Shown in pieces: positions 1-8,509 of a stretch of DNA of 64,000 nucleotides. Location: the NCBI RefSeq assembly GCF_026340095.1, contig NZ_JAPEPO010000001.1, forward strand, positions 3,130,501 through 3,194,500. The letters are read 5' to 3'. The first letter of the stretch is position 1; each line of letters begins with the position of its first letter. The stretch is from Streptomyces sp. NBC_01446 (GTDB lineage Bacteria > Actinomycetota > Actinomycetes > Streptomycetales > Streptomycetaceae). Position numbers and translations under genes: made by a program. The notes under the pieces are model-generated. The model saw only the letters and a list, made by a program, of their open reading frames with translations. It was not told the DNA's origin and made no database searches.

Positions 1-2128
1 TGGTGCGGGCGTCGAGGGTGACCGTCGTGTTCCTGGTGACGTCCAGCTTCGGCTGCACCAGCCAGTCGGCGCCCTTGGAGAAGTCCTCGGGGTCGGCCGC
101 CAGGTACTCGTTCAGGATGTAACTGCCCTTGGGGACACGGACCTTGACGGTGCCCGAGTTCGGGTCGTAGGCGTCGAAGTACGCGTCGGTGCCGATGCCG
201 GCCAGGGAGGTCTCGTAGCCCTGGGCGTCCTTGCCGTCGCGCCCGATGTGCTTGAGCGTCACGTCGTACGACTCGACCTCGCGCTGCACGGCGGCCGCGG
301 TGCGCACGGACTGGCCGCCGCCCGTCGCCACGACGTACGCGGAGTACGCGCCGTCGACCGTGCCGCCGAGCTTCGTGTTCGCGGTCAGGTCCACGGAGGC
401 GGTGCCGCCCGCGGGGACGGTCACCTTCGTCGCACCGAGCTTGAAGAAGCCGGCCGGGGCGGCCTGGCCCTTCGGGTTGGTGCCGGTGGCCGTCAGGTCG
501 AGGGTGACGTCCTTGTCACCGGTGTTCCTGTACGTCACCTTCTTGGTGATCGCGGCATCGTCGGTGTGCGGCCACTGCGCGACGCCGAAGCTCACCGAGA
601 CGGGCTCGGCGAACACGGTCTGCTCGATGGCCTTGTCGACCTGGATGCGGCCCGAACCCTGCTCGAACGGCGTGTACGCGCCGCCCTTGGTGGAGCCGGT
701 GAGGGCGCCCTTGAGCTCGGTGGACTTCCAGTCCGGGTGCTCCTGCTTGAGGATCGCCGCGGCGCCCGCTACGTGCGGGGTCGCCATCGACGTACCGGAG
801 ATCGTGAGGTAGCCGGCGGGGTTCTCGCCGACCTCCTTGTCGATGACGCTGCCCGGTGCGGCCGCGGCCGTGATGTCGACGCCGGGGGCGGTGACGTCCG
901 GTTTGACGGCGCCGTCGCCGATGCGCGGGCCGCGGCTGGAGAAGTCGGCCAGCTTGTCGTGGTCGTCGACCGCGCCGACGGTCAGGGCGGCGTCCGCGCT
1001 GCCCGGGGAGCCGATGGTCGAGTCACCGAACTCGCCTTCGTTGCCCGCGGCGATGGCGAACAGGATGCCCTTCTCGGCGGACAGCTTGTTGACCTCGGCC
1101 TCGAGCGGGTCGATCTCGGGGGTGTCGCCGCCGCCGAGGCTGAGGTTGACGACGTCGGCGCCCTGGTCGGCCGCCCACTCCATGCCGGCGAGGATGCCGG
1201 AGTCGTCGCCGTAGCCGTCGTCGCTGAGGACCTTGCCGTTGAGCAGCTTGGCTCCCGGGGCTACGCCCTTGAACTTGCCGCCCGACTTGGCGCCCGTACC
1301 GGCGGCGATCGACGCGACGTGCGTGCCGTGGCCGAAACGGTCCACCGCGTCGGCGGAGGTGGAGAAGTTCTTCTCGCCGACGACCTGGCCCTTGAGGTCG
1401 GGGTGGGTCGCGTCGACGCCGGTGTCCAGGACGGCGATCTTGACGCCCTTGCCGTCGTAGCCGGCCGCCCACGCCTTGGGGGCGCCGATCTGCGGGACCG
1501 ACTTGTCGAGGCTTGCCTTGCGCACGCCGTCGAGCCAGATGCGGCTGATGCCGGAGGCGGCAGAGCCCTGGGAGGTCGTGACGGCGTCCCAGAGGCGGGT
1601 GGCGTCCTGCTTGGGCGTCGTGACGGCGTCCGCGTTCAGGGACTTGAGGGTCCTGCGGACCGTCGTGTCACCCGCGTCGCGCACGTCGGCGCGGGCGGCG
1701 GTCGCGGCGCCCCGGTAGCCGACGATCACCTTGAGGCCGTGCTTCTGGGCCTTGCGGTTGGCCGACTTGGAGAGCTCGGTGACGTCGAAGAGCCGCTGGT
1801 CGAGCTTGCCGCTCGCGACCAGGCGCTGCGCGTCGGCCGGCACCACGAGGGTGTGGCCGCCGACGGTGCGCGTCTGCGCGGGGATGTGCTCACGGCCCTT
1901 GGCGTGCTGGTAGCCGACCGGCTTCCCCTTCGCGTCGAGGGTGACGCGGTCGCCGGTGATGAGCGTGACGTGCTGCTTGGGCGCGGCCTTCGCGGCCTCG
2001 CCGGACTGCGCCGCAGGGGCGGCGGCCACGGCCGGGGCGGTCAGACCCGCGGTGAGGACGACGGCTGCCGCGGCGGCCACAGTCGTGGCGCTCAGTCTCT
2101 TTGAGGTTATTCGTGCCTGTCTGTGCAA
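1..2128 (-). CDS. Secreted S8 (subtilisin-type) serine protease, 3' end cut by the window
   Basis: Extracellular endopeptidase of family S8. The complete subtilase triad is visible: Asp235 in the AVLDTGVD block, His267 in GHGTHVAS and Ser447 in GTSMATPHVAG, with the oxyanion Asn in AAGNEGEFG. The N-terminus has two basic patches and an Ala/Val-rich stretch (about residues 12-36), which is a signal peptide. It is followed by a propeptide of ~170 residues with a HVTLITGDRV motif, as in large Streptomyces subtilases. I place the start at a TTG at 2128 preceded by AGGGGG; no ATG or GTG in frame gives a signal peptide. The C-terminal beta-sandwich region runs off the window at position 1. Identity of the fold and family is certain; the exact start is less so. 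Confidence 0.9.
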   Translation of the reverse strand, partial: MHRQARITSKRLSATTVAAAAAVVLTAGLTAPAVAAAPAAQSGEAAKAAPKQHVTLITGDRVTLDAKGKPVGYQHAKGREHIPAQTRTVGGHTLVVPADAQRLVASGKLDQRLFDVTELSKSANRKAQKHGLKVIVGYRGAATAARADVRDAGDTTVRRTLKSLNADAVTTPKQDATRLWDAVTTSQGSAASGISRIWLDGVRKASLDKSVPQIGAPKAWAAGYDGKGVKIAVLDTGVDATHPDLKGQVVGEKNFSTSADAVDRFGHGTHVASIAAGTGAKSGGKFKGVAPGAKLLNGKVLSDDGYGDDSGILAGMEWAADQGADVVNLSLGGGDTPEIDPLEAEVNKLSAEKGILFAIAAGNEGEFGDSTIGSPGSADAALTVGAVDDHDKLADFSSRGPRIGDGAVKPDVTAPGVDITAAAAPGSVIDKEVGENPAGYLTISGTSMATPHVAGAAAILKQEHPDWKSTELKGALTGSTKGGAYTPFEQGSGRIQVDKAIEQTVFAEPVSVSFGVAQWPHTDDAAITKKVTYRNTGDKDVTLDLTATGTNPKGQAAPAGFFKLGATKVTVPAGGTASVDLTANTKLGGTVDGAYSAYVVATGGGQSVRTAAAVQREVESYDVTLKHIGRDGKDAQGYETSLAGIGTDAYFDAYDPNSGTVKVRVPKGSYILNEYLAADPEDFSKGADWLVQPKLDVTRNTTVTLDART

Positions 2129-2231
2129 CTTTCCCCCTGGTGACGGTAGTTCACCGGCGGGAGACCCAAGTGGCCCCCCTGCAGAGAGATGATGCAGGGG
2201 AGCCACGGGTTGTGCACGGAAGCGATCGAAA

Positions 2232-2918
2232 TCAGACAGCTTTTGAGTTTTCGGTGATGGTGATCCGGCCCTTGCGGATGGTGACGAGCCGCGGCGCCCT
2301 GCGGGCGATCGACGAATCGTGGGTGACCATGATGAAGGTCAGTCCGAGCTCCTTCCACATGGTCTCGAGCACGTCCATGATCTCGTCGCGCATGGACTCG
2401 TCGAGGTTTCCGGTGGGCTCGTCGGCGAGCAGCACCTTGGGGTTCTTGACGAGCGCGCGGGCGATGGCGACGCGCTGCTGCTGGCCGCCGGACATCTCCG
2501 AGGGCAGATGGCCGAGCCGCTCGCCGAGACCGACCGAGTTCAGGGCCTGCGCGGCGCGTTCGCGGCGGTCGGCGGCCTTGAGGCCGAGCGGCACGAGGGC
2601 TGTCTCGACGTTCTCCTGGGCGTTCAGCGTCGGGATCAGGTTGAAGCTCTGGAACACGAACCCGATGGACTCGGCGCGGAACTTGGTGAGCCGCGCCTCC
2701 GGGAGCTTCGCCAGGTCGACGCCGTCGAGCTCGATGCTGCCCGCGGTCGGCCGGTCGAGCCCTCCGAGCATCTGGAGGAGGGTGGACTTGCCGCCGCCGG
2801 TGGGGCCCTGGATGACGAGCCGGTCGCCGTCGCCGATGGTCAGGTCCACCCCGGCGAGCGCGTCGACGGTGTCCTTGCCGCGCCGGTACTGCTTGGTGAC
2901 GCCTCTCAGCTGATACAT
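2232..2918 (-). CDS. ABC transporter ATP-binding protein, MacB/LolD type
   Basis: Nucleotide-binding subunit of a MacB/FtsX-type exporter. Visible motifs in the 228 aa are Walker A GPTGGGKST (38-46), Q-loop Gln90, signature SGGQQQR (143-149), Walker B LLADEP (163-168) followed by TGNLD, and the switch His199 in VTHD. The Walker A has an extra Gly in place of the usual Ser (GPTGGGKS), which is tolerated. It is transcribed after the permease gene (2967-4424) with a 48-nt gap and forms a two-gene unit with it. The cargo cannot be read from the sequence; relatives move lipoproteins, peptides or drugs. Confidence 0.92.
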   Translation of the reverse strand: MYQLRGVTKQYRRGKDTVDALAGVDLTIGDGDRLVIQGPTGGGKSTLLQMLGGLDRPTAGSIELDGVDLAKLPEARLTKFRAESIGFVFQSFNLIPTLNAQENVETALVPLGLKAADRRERAAQALNSVGLGERLGHLPSEMSGGQQQRVAIARALVKNPKVLLADEPTGNLDESMRDEIMDVLETMWKELGLTFIMVTHDSSIARRAPRLVTIRKGRITITENSKAV

Positions 2919-2966
2919 GGTGCAACTCCTGCGGTACGTAGAGGTGTTCGGGAGGCCGCGGTGCGG

Positions 2967-4424
2967 CTACTCGACGCGGCGCAGGGCGTCGGCCGGGCGC
3001 AGCCGGGAGGCGCGCCAGCCGCCGAAGGCGCCGGCGATCAGGCCTCCGGCGACGGCGAGGCCGACGGCGAGCGTGATGGTGGTGGCGCTGACGGGCGCGC
3101 TGAGGGCGATGTCGAGGGTCTTGCCGGCGCTCTGGCGCATGCCGGGGCCGCCCATGGCCATGCCGCCGCCCCTGGCTCCGCCGCCCGCGCCGGAGCCGAG
3201 TTCGGCGGTGAGGGTGGGGCTGATCGCGGTGACGGCGTAGGCGCCCGCGAGGCCGACGGCTATGCCGAGTGCGCCGCCGACGAGCCCGTTGACGACGGCC
3301 TCGCCGACGACCTGGCGGGTGACGCGGCCGGACTTCCAGCCGAGCGCCTTGAGCGTGCCGAACTCCCGTACGCGGCGGGAGACCGCCGACGAGGTGAGCA
3401 GCCCCGCGACGAGGAACGCGGCGACGAGCACGGCGATGGAGAGCCACTTGCCGACGTTCGCCGCGAGGTCGGACGCGGTGGACAGGGAGCCGGAGACGGT
3501 GTCGGCGAGGTCGGCCGACGTGGTCACCGTCGTACCGGAGATGTTCTTCTGGATGGTGGCCTTGACCGCGGAGATCTGCTGCGAGTCGGTCGCCTTCACA
3601 TAGACCGTGGTGATCTTGTTCTTGGCGCCGGCGAGGGTCTGCGCCTGCTTCAGCGGCACGTACAGATTGGCGGCCGCGTCACCGCTGTCGGGCGTCGCGA
3701 TGCCGATGAGCTTGTACTTGACGCCCTTGATCTTGACGGTGCCGCCGAGGGCGAGCTTCTTCTCCTTGGCGTACGACGTGTCGGCCACGGCGACCTTGGC
3801 GTCGGCCTCGGACGTCTTGAACGTACGGCCCTTGGTGACCTTGGAGGAGGTGAGGGGGCCGAGGCCCTGCTTGGCCACGTCGGTGCCGTACACGCTGTAG
3901 GAGTTGACGTCGAAGGAGGCACCGCCGCCCTCGACCTGGCCCTGCGGCTGGCCGCCGGAGCCGCCCGGGCCGCCCTGGCGCGTGGCGCCGCCGCTCTGGC
4001 CCTGCTTGAACTGGCCGCGCTTGAACTCGCCGCTGACCTTCATCACCTGGAGGCTGAGGCCGCCCACCGAGTCGGCGACGCCCTTCTGCCCGGCGACCTT
4101 CGCGACGGTCGACGAGGCGAGGGTCTGGAAGCCCTGCACCATGACGCGGTCGCTGCTCTGCTCCTCGCCGTCGTCCTTGGCGCCGAACTCGAACCGCGGC
4201 CGGCCGGTCTCCCCGCTCTTGGGGGCCTCGGCGGCCTTGGTGACGGTCATGTCGGTGCCGAGGCCGTACAGGGACTGGAGGACCTTGTCCTGGGCCTGGT
4301 TCATGCCGGAGGACACCGAGTTGACCACGATGACCAGCGCGATGCCGAGCGCGAGCCCGGAGGCGACGACGAGGGCCGCCTTTCTGCGGCGGCGCAGTTC
4401 GCGCCTCAGGTAGGTGAAGAACAT
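2967..4424 (-). CDS. ABC transporter permease, FtsX/MacB family
   Basis: Membrane subunit of the exporter whose ATPase lies just downstream. The 485-aa protein has the MacB layout: one N-terminal membrane helix (about 16-36), a long extracytoplasmic domain (about 40-325) rich in Gly/Gln/Lys, then three C-terminal helices (about 330-350, 375-400, 440-465) forming the FtsX domain with the conserved VREFGTLKALGW loop. The periplasmic-type domain contains a low-complexity Gly/Gln stretch (about 140-165). The start codon ATG at 4424 follows a plausible purine-rich site. A terminator-like hairpin separates it from the L,D-transpeptidase gene upstream, so the pair has its own promoter. Confidence 0.9.
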   Translation of the reverse strand: MFFTYLRRELRRRRKAALVVASGLALGIALVIVVNSVSSGMNQAQDKVLQSLYGLGTDMTVTKAAEAPKSGETGRPRFEFGAKDDGEEQSSDRVMVQGFQTLASSTVAKVAGQKGVADSVGGLSLQVMKVSGEFKRGQFKQGQSGGATRQGGPGGSGGQPQGQVEGGGASFDVNSYSVYGTDVAKQGLGPLTSSKVTKGRTFKTSEADAKVAVADTSYAKEKKLALGGTVKIKGVKYKLIGIATPDSGDAAANLYVPLKQAQTLAGAKNKITTVYVKATDSQQISAVKATIQKNISGTTVTTSADLADTVSGSLSTASDLAANVGKWLSIAVLVAAFLVAGLLTSSAVSRRVREFGTLKALGWKSGRVTRQVVGEAVVNGLVGGALGIAVGLAGAYAVTAISPTLTAELGSGAGGGARGGGMAMGGPGMRQSAGKTLDIALSAPVSATTITLAVGLAVAGGLIAGAFGGWRASRLRPADALRRVE

Positions 4425-4502
4425 GCCGTGAAGCTAGGGACACACCGTGATGATCGGATAAGCCCGGGATAAGAGACCGATGAGAACTCTCCGGAAACGC
4501 CC

Positions 4503-4538
4503 GAAGGCCCGCCCCCCGTCGCCGGGGTGCGGGCCTTC
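4503..4538 (-). terminator. Rho-independent-type terminator of the L,D-transpeptidase gene
   Basis: Inverted repeat GAAGGCCCGC ... GCGGGCCTTC, a 10-bp perfect stem with a 16-nt loop, 27 bp past the stop of the L,D-transpeptidase gene. There is no U-tract, as is normal in Streptomyces. Confidence 0.7.
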
Positions 4539-4564
4539 CGCGTGGACTGTCGGGCCGAGGTCCG

Positions 4565-5821
4565 TCAGACGGCCGAACCGGCCTGCCACTGCGCCCAGTC
4601 CAGGTTCCAGCCGTTGAGGCCGTTGTCCGGCTGGATGGTCTTGTCGCCGGTGTTCTTCACGACGACGACGTCACCGACCATGGAGTTGTCGTAGAACCAG
4701 GCGCCCGGGGTGTTCGGGTCGTCGGCACCCTTGGCGTCGGCCAGGCCGACGCAGCCGTGGCTCGTGTTGGCGCCACCGAAGATCGACTTGGCGCCCCAGT
4801 AGTTGCCGTGGATGAAGGTGCCGGAGTTCGACAGACGCATCGCGTGCGGCACGTCCTTGATGTCGTACTCGCCCTTGCCGTCGGTGCCCTTGAAGCCGAC
4901 CGTCGAGCCGTCCATGCGGGTCTCCTTGAACTTCTCGGAGATCACCATCTGGCCCTGGTACGTCTTGTTCTCCGGCGAACCGGCGGAGATCGGGATGGTC
5001 TTGACGACCTTGCCGTCCCGCGTGACCGTCATGGTCTTGGTCTCCGCGTCGACGGTCGAGACCTGGTTGCGGCCGACCTTGAAGGTGACCGTCTTCTGCT
5101 GCACGCCGTAGACGCCGTTCGCACCCTCGACGCCGTCGAGGTTCAGCTTCAGCGTGACCGTGGAGCCGCCCGTCCAGTAGTCCTGGGGGCGCAGGTCGAG
5201 GCGCTGGTTGCCGAACCAGTGGCCGACGACCTCCTGGCCGCTGCTGGAGGAGACGGTGATGCCCTTCTGGACATCGGCCTTGTTCGTGATCGCCTTGTCG
5301 AAGTTGATCGAGACCGGCATGCCGACGCCGACGGTGGAGCCGTCCTCGGGCGTGAAGTTGCCGATGAAGCTGTTGGCCTGCGAGACCGTGGTGAACGAGG
5401 CGTTCTCGTGGGCCGCGCGGCCGCTGGAGTCCTTGGCCTCGGCGGCGATCTTGTAGACGGTGGCGCGCTGGAGCTGGCCCGCGGGCTTCCAGCTCTTCTT
5501 GTCAGCGGATATCTGCCCCTGGACGGCCGCGCCCTCGGCGGTCGTCATCTTCACGTTCGTGAGCGAACCCTTGCTCACGGTGACGGCGGCGGAGTTGTTG
5601 ATGCCGGCATTGTCGGAGCCGTCCTTCGGCGCGATCTTGATCAGCGCCTCCGACGTCTTCTTGGCTGCGGCCTCGTCGACCTGGGCCTGTGGCGACTTCC
5701 CGCCGCCGCCCTCGGCACCGCTCGCCTGACTGCCGCCTCCGCTGCACGCGGAGAGCACCAGCACTCCTCCGACCAGAGCGGACGCGGCCATCAGACCCTT
5801 GCGCCGCTTACTGTCCGTCAT
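4565..5821 (-). CDS. L,D-transpeptidase lipoprotein (Ig-like + YkuD)
   Basis: Forms 3-3 cross-links in peptidoglycan or attaches proteins to it, at the outer face of the membrane. A lipoprotein signal is clear: basic start, hydrophobic stretch, lipobox LSAC with Cys26. It is followed by a Gly/Ser linker, bacterial Ig-like (LDT type) domains (about 60-250) and a YkuD catalytic domain with HGNYWG and the active-site SHGCVGL, Cys357. A C-terminal Trp-rich extension (GWNLDWAQW) is typical of actinobacterial Ldts. I chose ATG at 5821 (MTDSKRRKG), which has GGAGA 8 nt upstream; an ATG 15 bp earlier is the alternative. The total of 418 aa is the usual length for the LdtMt2-like class. Confidence 0.93.
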   Translation of the reverse strand: MTDSKRRKGLMAASALVGGVLVLSACSGGGSQASGAEGGGGKSPQAQVDEAAAKKTSEALIKIAPKDGSDNAGINNSAAVTVSKGSLTNVKMTTAEGAAVQGQISADKKSWKPAGQLQRATVYKIAAEAKDSSGRAAHENASFTTVSQANSFIGNFTPEDGSTVGVGMPVSINFDKAITNKADVQKGITVSSSSGQEVVGHWFGNQRLDLRPQDYWTGGSTVTLKLNLDGVEGANGVYGVQQKTVTFKVGRNQVSTVDAETKTMTVTRDGKVVKTIPISAGSPENKTYQGQMVISEKFKETRMDGSTVGFKGTDGKGEYDIKDVPHAMRLSNSGTFIHGNYWGAKSIFGGANTSHGCVGLADAKGADDPNTPGAWFYDNSMVGDVVVVKNTGDKTIQPDNGLNGWNLDWAQWQAGSAV

Positions 5822-6111
5822 CACACGCATCTCCATCGTCGCCGATTCCCCCTAACAACCCCGAAGGCCCTGCAGGCCTCGTTCCCCGCATGGCGGGAAT
5901 CCCCAATGGCCCATGTAACGCCATGACCGGTTCGTCCCGTTCCTATTTCGCCCCCGATGTGGGGGACGACACGTCGGAACTGCCGTGACCAGGCATGCAC
6001 CAGTGGTAACAGAACCCTCCTGGTACCCCCTGTGGGACGAGGAAACCCCGGCCGGCGGTTGCCACCCAGGGTCCCGAGTCCGCGCGGTCCGACCCGGCCC
6101 CGCATCCCGCC
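5822..6111. other. Intergenic region between L,D-transpeptidase and acidic small protein
   Basis: 290 bp without a convincing gene. It must hold the L,D-transpeptidase promoter. Short inverted repeats are present (CCCGC ATG GCGGG near 5887-5899) but no clear operator or RNA was recognised. Confidence 0.5.
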
Positions 6112-6456
6112 CTAGTCGTCCGCGTCGAGAGCGTCGCCGGATTCGTCATCATCCACGTCGAGGTCCCAGTCGGGCGAATCGGGATCGTAGTCGACCTGCT
6201 CGCTGGACCAGGAAGCCTGCACGAGGTCCGCCCCGGGCACCTCGCTGACCAGGTCGAACGGATCGACGAGATAGGCGAGTGCCTCCGCCTCGTCCTCGTT
6301 GACGGCGGCCTCGGCGTGGGCCCGCTCGTCGCCCGCCATGTCGTCGTCCTCGGCGATGCGCTGCAACGCGGCCCCGGTGATGGCGGCGGAGTCCTCGATC
6401 TCCAGGACCAATTCCACGCGGAGCCGAACAAATCGTGATGTCTCAGAGGTGGTCAT
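6112..6456 (-). CDS. Very acidic small protein of unknown function
   Basis: 114 aa, starting at the ATG that gives MTTSETSRFVRLRVELVLE; a 5' extension of the open frame has no site and reads through the upstream promoter. The protein is soluble, strongly acidic (a C-terminal run rich in Asp/Glu around 90-114, DWDLDVDDDE) and has no signal peptide, helix-turn-helix or catalytic motif that I recognise. Conserved-looking codon use supports a real gene. It is transcribed away from the LADTG gene on the other strand, sharing a ~110-bp promoter region. Function unknown. Confidence 0.75.
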   Translation of the reverse strand: MTTSETSRFVRLRVELVLEIEDSAAITGAALQRIAEDDDMAGDERAHAEAAVNEDEAEALAYLVDPFDLVSEVPGADLVQASWSSEQVDYDPDSPDWDLDVDDDESGDALDADD

Positions 6457-6565
6457 ACGACGGAGCGTATGCCTCACCCCACCCGCGACTTTCCTGTGAC
6501 CCGCACCTTTCACTAACATCGCCTCACACGGCCAATTCGCCAGCTCCACAAGGGGGATCGATTCC

Positions 6566-6850
6566 GTGTCCGTCGCACGACGATCGCTGCTCACCGCCAC
6601 TGCCGCCGGGACACTCCTGGCTGCCCTGTGGTTCGTTCCGTCCGCCACCGCGACGCCCGAGAAGACGGCGGAGGCAGATCAGCAGCAGACCGCGACAGCG
6701 GTACACGCGCAGTCCGAGGACCAACTGCGCCTGGCCGACACGGGAACGGTCGACACGACGCCGTACGTGATCGGCGGCTCGGCGTTCCTCGGGATCGGCG
6801 CGGGCTTCCTGACGTACTCGGCCAGGAAGAGCCGCGAGTCGGCCTTCTGA
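6566..6850 (+). CDS. Small exported protein with LADTG sortase signal
   Basis: 94 aa. The N-terminus carries a signal peptide (basic VARR, hydrophobic 8-24, cleavage near ATA). The mature part is only ~40 residues and ends in LADTG, a hydrophobic segment (VIGGSAFLGIGAGFL) and a basic tail (ARKSRESAF). That is the three-part sorting signal of cell-wall-anchored proteins. Streptomyces class E sortases are known to prefer LAxTG, so this is a likely SrtE substrate. GTG start at 6566 with AGGGGG upstream. The exposed domain is too short to assign a function. A strong hairpin terminator follows. Confidence 0.85.
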   Translation: MSVARRSLLTATAAGTLLAALWFVPSATATPEKTAEADQQQTATAVHAQSEDQLRLADTGTVDTTPYVIGGSAFLGIGAGFLTYSARKSRESAF

Positions 6851-6858
6851 GCAACGAA

Positions 6859-6891
6859 GGGCGGGCCGCACCCCGAGGGTGCGGCCCGCCC
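6859..6891. terminator. Bidirectional terminator between LADTG gene and hutH
   Basis: A perfect 15-bp inverted repeat (6859-6873 with 6877-6891) around a CGA loop, between two convergent genes; it should serve both. Confidence 0.85.
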
Positions 6892-6906
6892 GTGTTTCCG
6901 TAACCC

Positions 6907-8451
6907 CTAGGCCAGCGGCCCCGTGACGGGCTCCACGGCCGCGACGAGGTGCCCGCCGCGCACGAAGGCGTCGGCGGCAGCGAGGTCGGGCGCGAGGAAC
7001 CGGTCGGGGCCGGGACCCTGAACTCCCGCGGCCCGTACGGCATCGATCACGGCGCGCGAGGCGGGAGCGGGCGTGAGGCCCTCCCGCAGCTCGATGCCGC
7101 GCGTGGCCGCGTACAGCTCGACGGCGACGATCCGCGTCAGGTTGTCGATCGCGGTACGCAGCTTGCGGGCGGCGGACCAGCCCATGGACACGTGGTCCTC
7201 CTGCATGGCGGAGGACGGGATGGAGTCCGCGGAGGCGGGCACGGCGAGCCGCTTCATCTCGCTGACCAGGGCGGCCTGCGTGTACTGGGCGATCATCAGG
7301 CCGGAGTCGACGCCCGCGTCGTCGGCGAGGAACGGCGGCAGCCCGTGGGACCGGTTCTTGTCGAGCAGGCGGTCGGTGCGCCGCTCGGCGATGGACCCGA
7401 GGTCGGCGGCGGCGATGGCGAGGAAGTCGAGCACGTAAGCCACGGGCGCGCCATGGAAGTTGCCGTTCGACTCCACACGCCCGTCCGGCAGCACGACGGG
7501 GTTGTCCACGGCGGACGCCAGCTCGCGCTCGGCCACGAGCCGCGCGTGGGCCATGGTGTCCCGCCCGGCCCCGGCGACCTGCGGGGCGCAGCGCACGGAG
7601 TACGCGTCCTGCACGCGCGGCGCGTCGTCCTGGTGGTGCCCGGTGAGCTCCGAACCCTTCAGCACGGCCAGCATGTTGGCGGCGCTGGCACCCTGGCCGG
7701 GGTGCGGTCGGATGGCGTGCAGCTCGGGCGCGAGGACCTTCTCCGTGCCGAGGAGCGCCTCGAGCGACAAGGCGGCAGTGATGTCGGCGGACTTGTACAG
7801 GTTCTCGAGGTCGGCGAGCGCCATGACGAGCATGCCGAGCATGCCGTCGGTGCCGTTCAGGAGGGCGAGGCCCTCCTTCTCGCGCAGCTCGACGGGCGCG
7901 ATGCCGTGGGCGGCGAGCAGCTCGCCGGCGGGGGCTACGACCCCGTCGGGCCCTTCGGCGTCGCCTTCGCCCATCAGCGTCAGGGCGCAGTGGCTGAGCG
8001 GCGCGAGGTCGCCGGAGCACCCGAGGGACCCGTACTCGTGCACGACGGGCGTGATCCCGGCGTTGAGCACGTCAGCCATGGTCTGCGCGACCTCGGGCCG
8101 CACACCGGTGCGCCCGGAGCAGACGGTCTTCAGGCGCAGGAACATGAGCGCGCGTACGACTTCCCGCTCGACGCGCGGTCCCATTCCCGCCGCGTGCGAG
8201 CGGACGATGTTCCGCTGCAGCTGAGCCCGCAGCTCCTGGCCGATGTGCCGGGTGGCGAGCGCGCCGAACCCGGTGGAGACCCCGTACACGGGCTCGGGCT
8301 TCGCGGCCAGCGCGTCCACGATCGCGCGGGCCGAGGCGAGGGCGGCCACCGCCTCTTCGGAGAGCTCGATCCGGGCATTCGCCCGCGCCACGGCGACGAC
8401 ATCCGCCGCGCTGACGCCGGACGTCCCCACCACCACAGTGTGCATATCCAT
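6907..8451 (-). CDS. hutH: Histidine ammonia-lyase
   Basis: Deaminates L-histidine to urocanate, first step of histidine use. The 514-aa protein has the HAL signature GSLGCSGDLAPLSH; the MIO prosthetic group forms from residues 145-147. These are Cys-Ser-Gly instead of the commoner Ala-Ser-Gly, a variant I recall from Streptomyces HAL. Further family blocks are YGVSTGFGAL (56-65) and the QD(A)YS-type stretch VQDAYSVRCAPQV. I start at ATG 8451 (MDMHTVVVG); an in-frame extension to 8625 has no homology-like sequence. Its other hut genes are not adjacent, as is usual in Streptomyces. Confidence 0.95.
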   Translation of the reverse strand: MDMHTVVVGTSGVSAADVVAVARANARIELSEEAVAALASARAIVDALAAKPEPVYGVSTGFGALATRHIGQELRAQLQRNIVRSHAAGMGPRVEREVVRALMFLRLKTVCSGRTGVRPEVAQTMADVLNAGITPVVHEYGSLGCSGDLAPLSHCALTLMGEGDAEGPDGVVAPAGELLAAHGIAPVELREKEGLALLNGTDGMLGMLVMALADLENLYKSADITAALSLEALLGTEKVLAPELHAIRPHPGQGASAANMLAVLKGSELTGHHQDDAPRVQDAYSVRCAPQVAGAGRDTMAHARLVAERELASAVDNPVVLPDGRVESNGNFHGAPVAYVLDFLAIAAADLGSIAERRTDRLLDKNRSHGLPPFLADDAGVDSGLMIAQYTQAALVSEMKRLAVPASADSIPSSAMQEDHVSMGWSAARKLRTAIDNLTRIVAVELYAATRGIELREGLTPAPASRAVIDAVRAAGVQGPGPDRFLAPDLAAADAFVRGGHLVAAVEPVTGPLA

Positions 8452-8509
8452 ATTCAGGAGCGTACGAGGTGAAGAGCCCAATGTCACGACCGAGTCCGGG
8501 ATGGACCCC

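Noticed and set aside
248..2104. Long plus-strand frame over the subtilase
   Set aside because: Composition is Gly/Val/Arg/Asp-rich without motifs; the minus frame holds the full catalytic triad.
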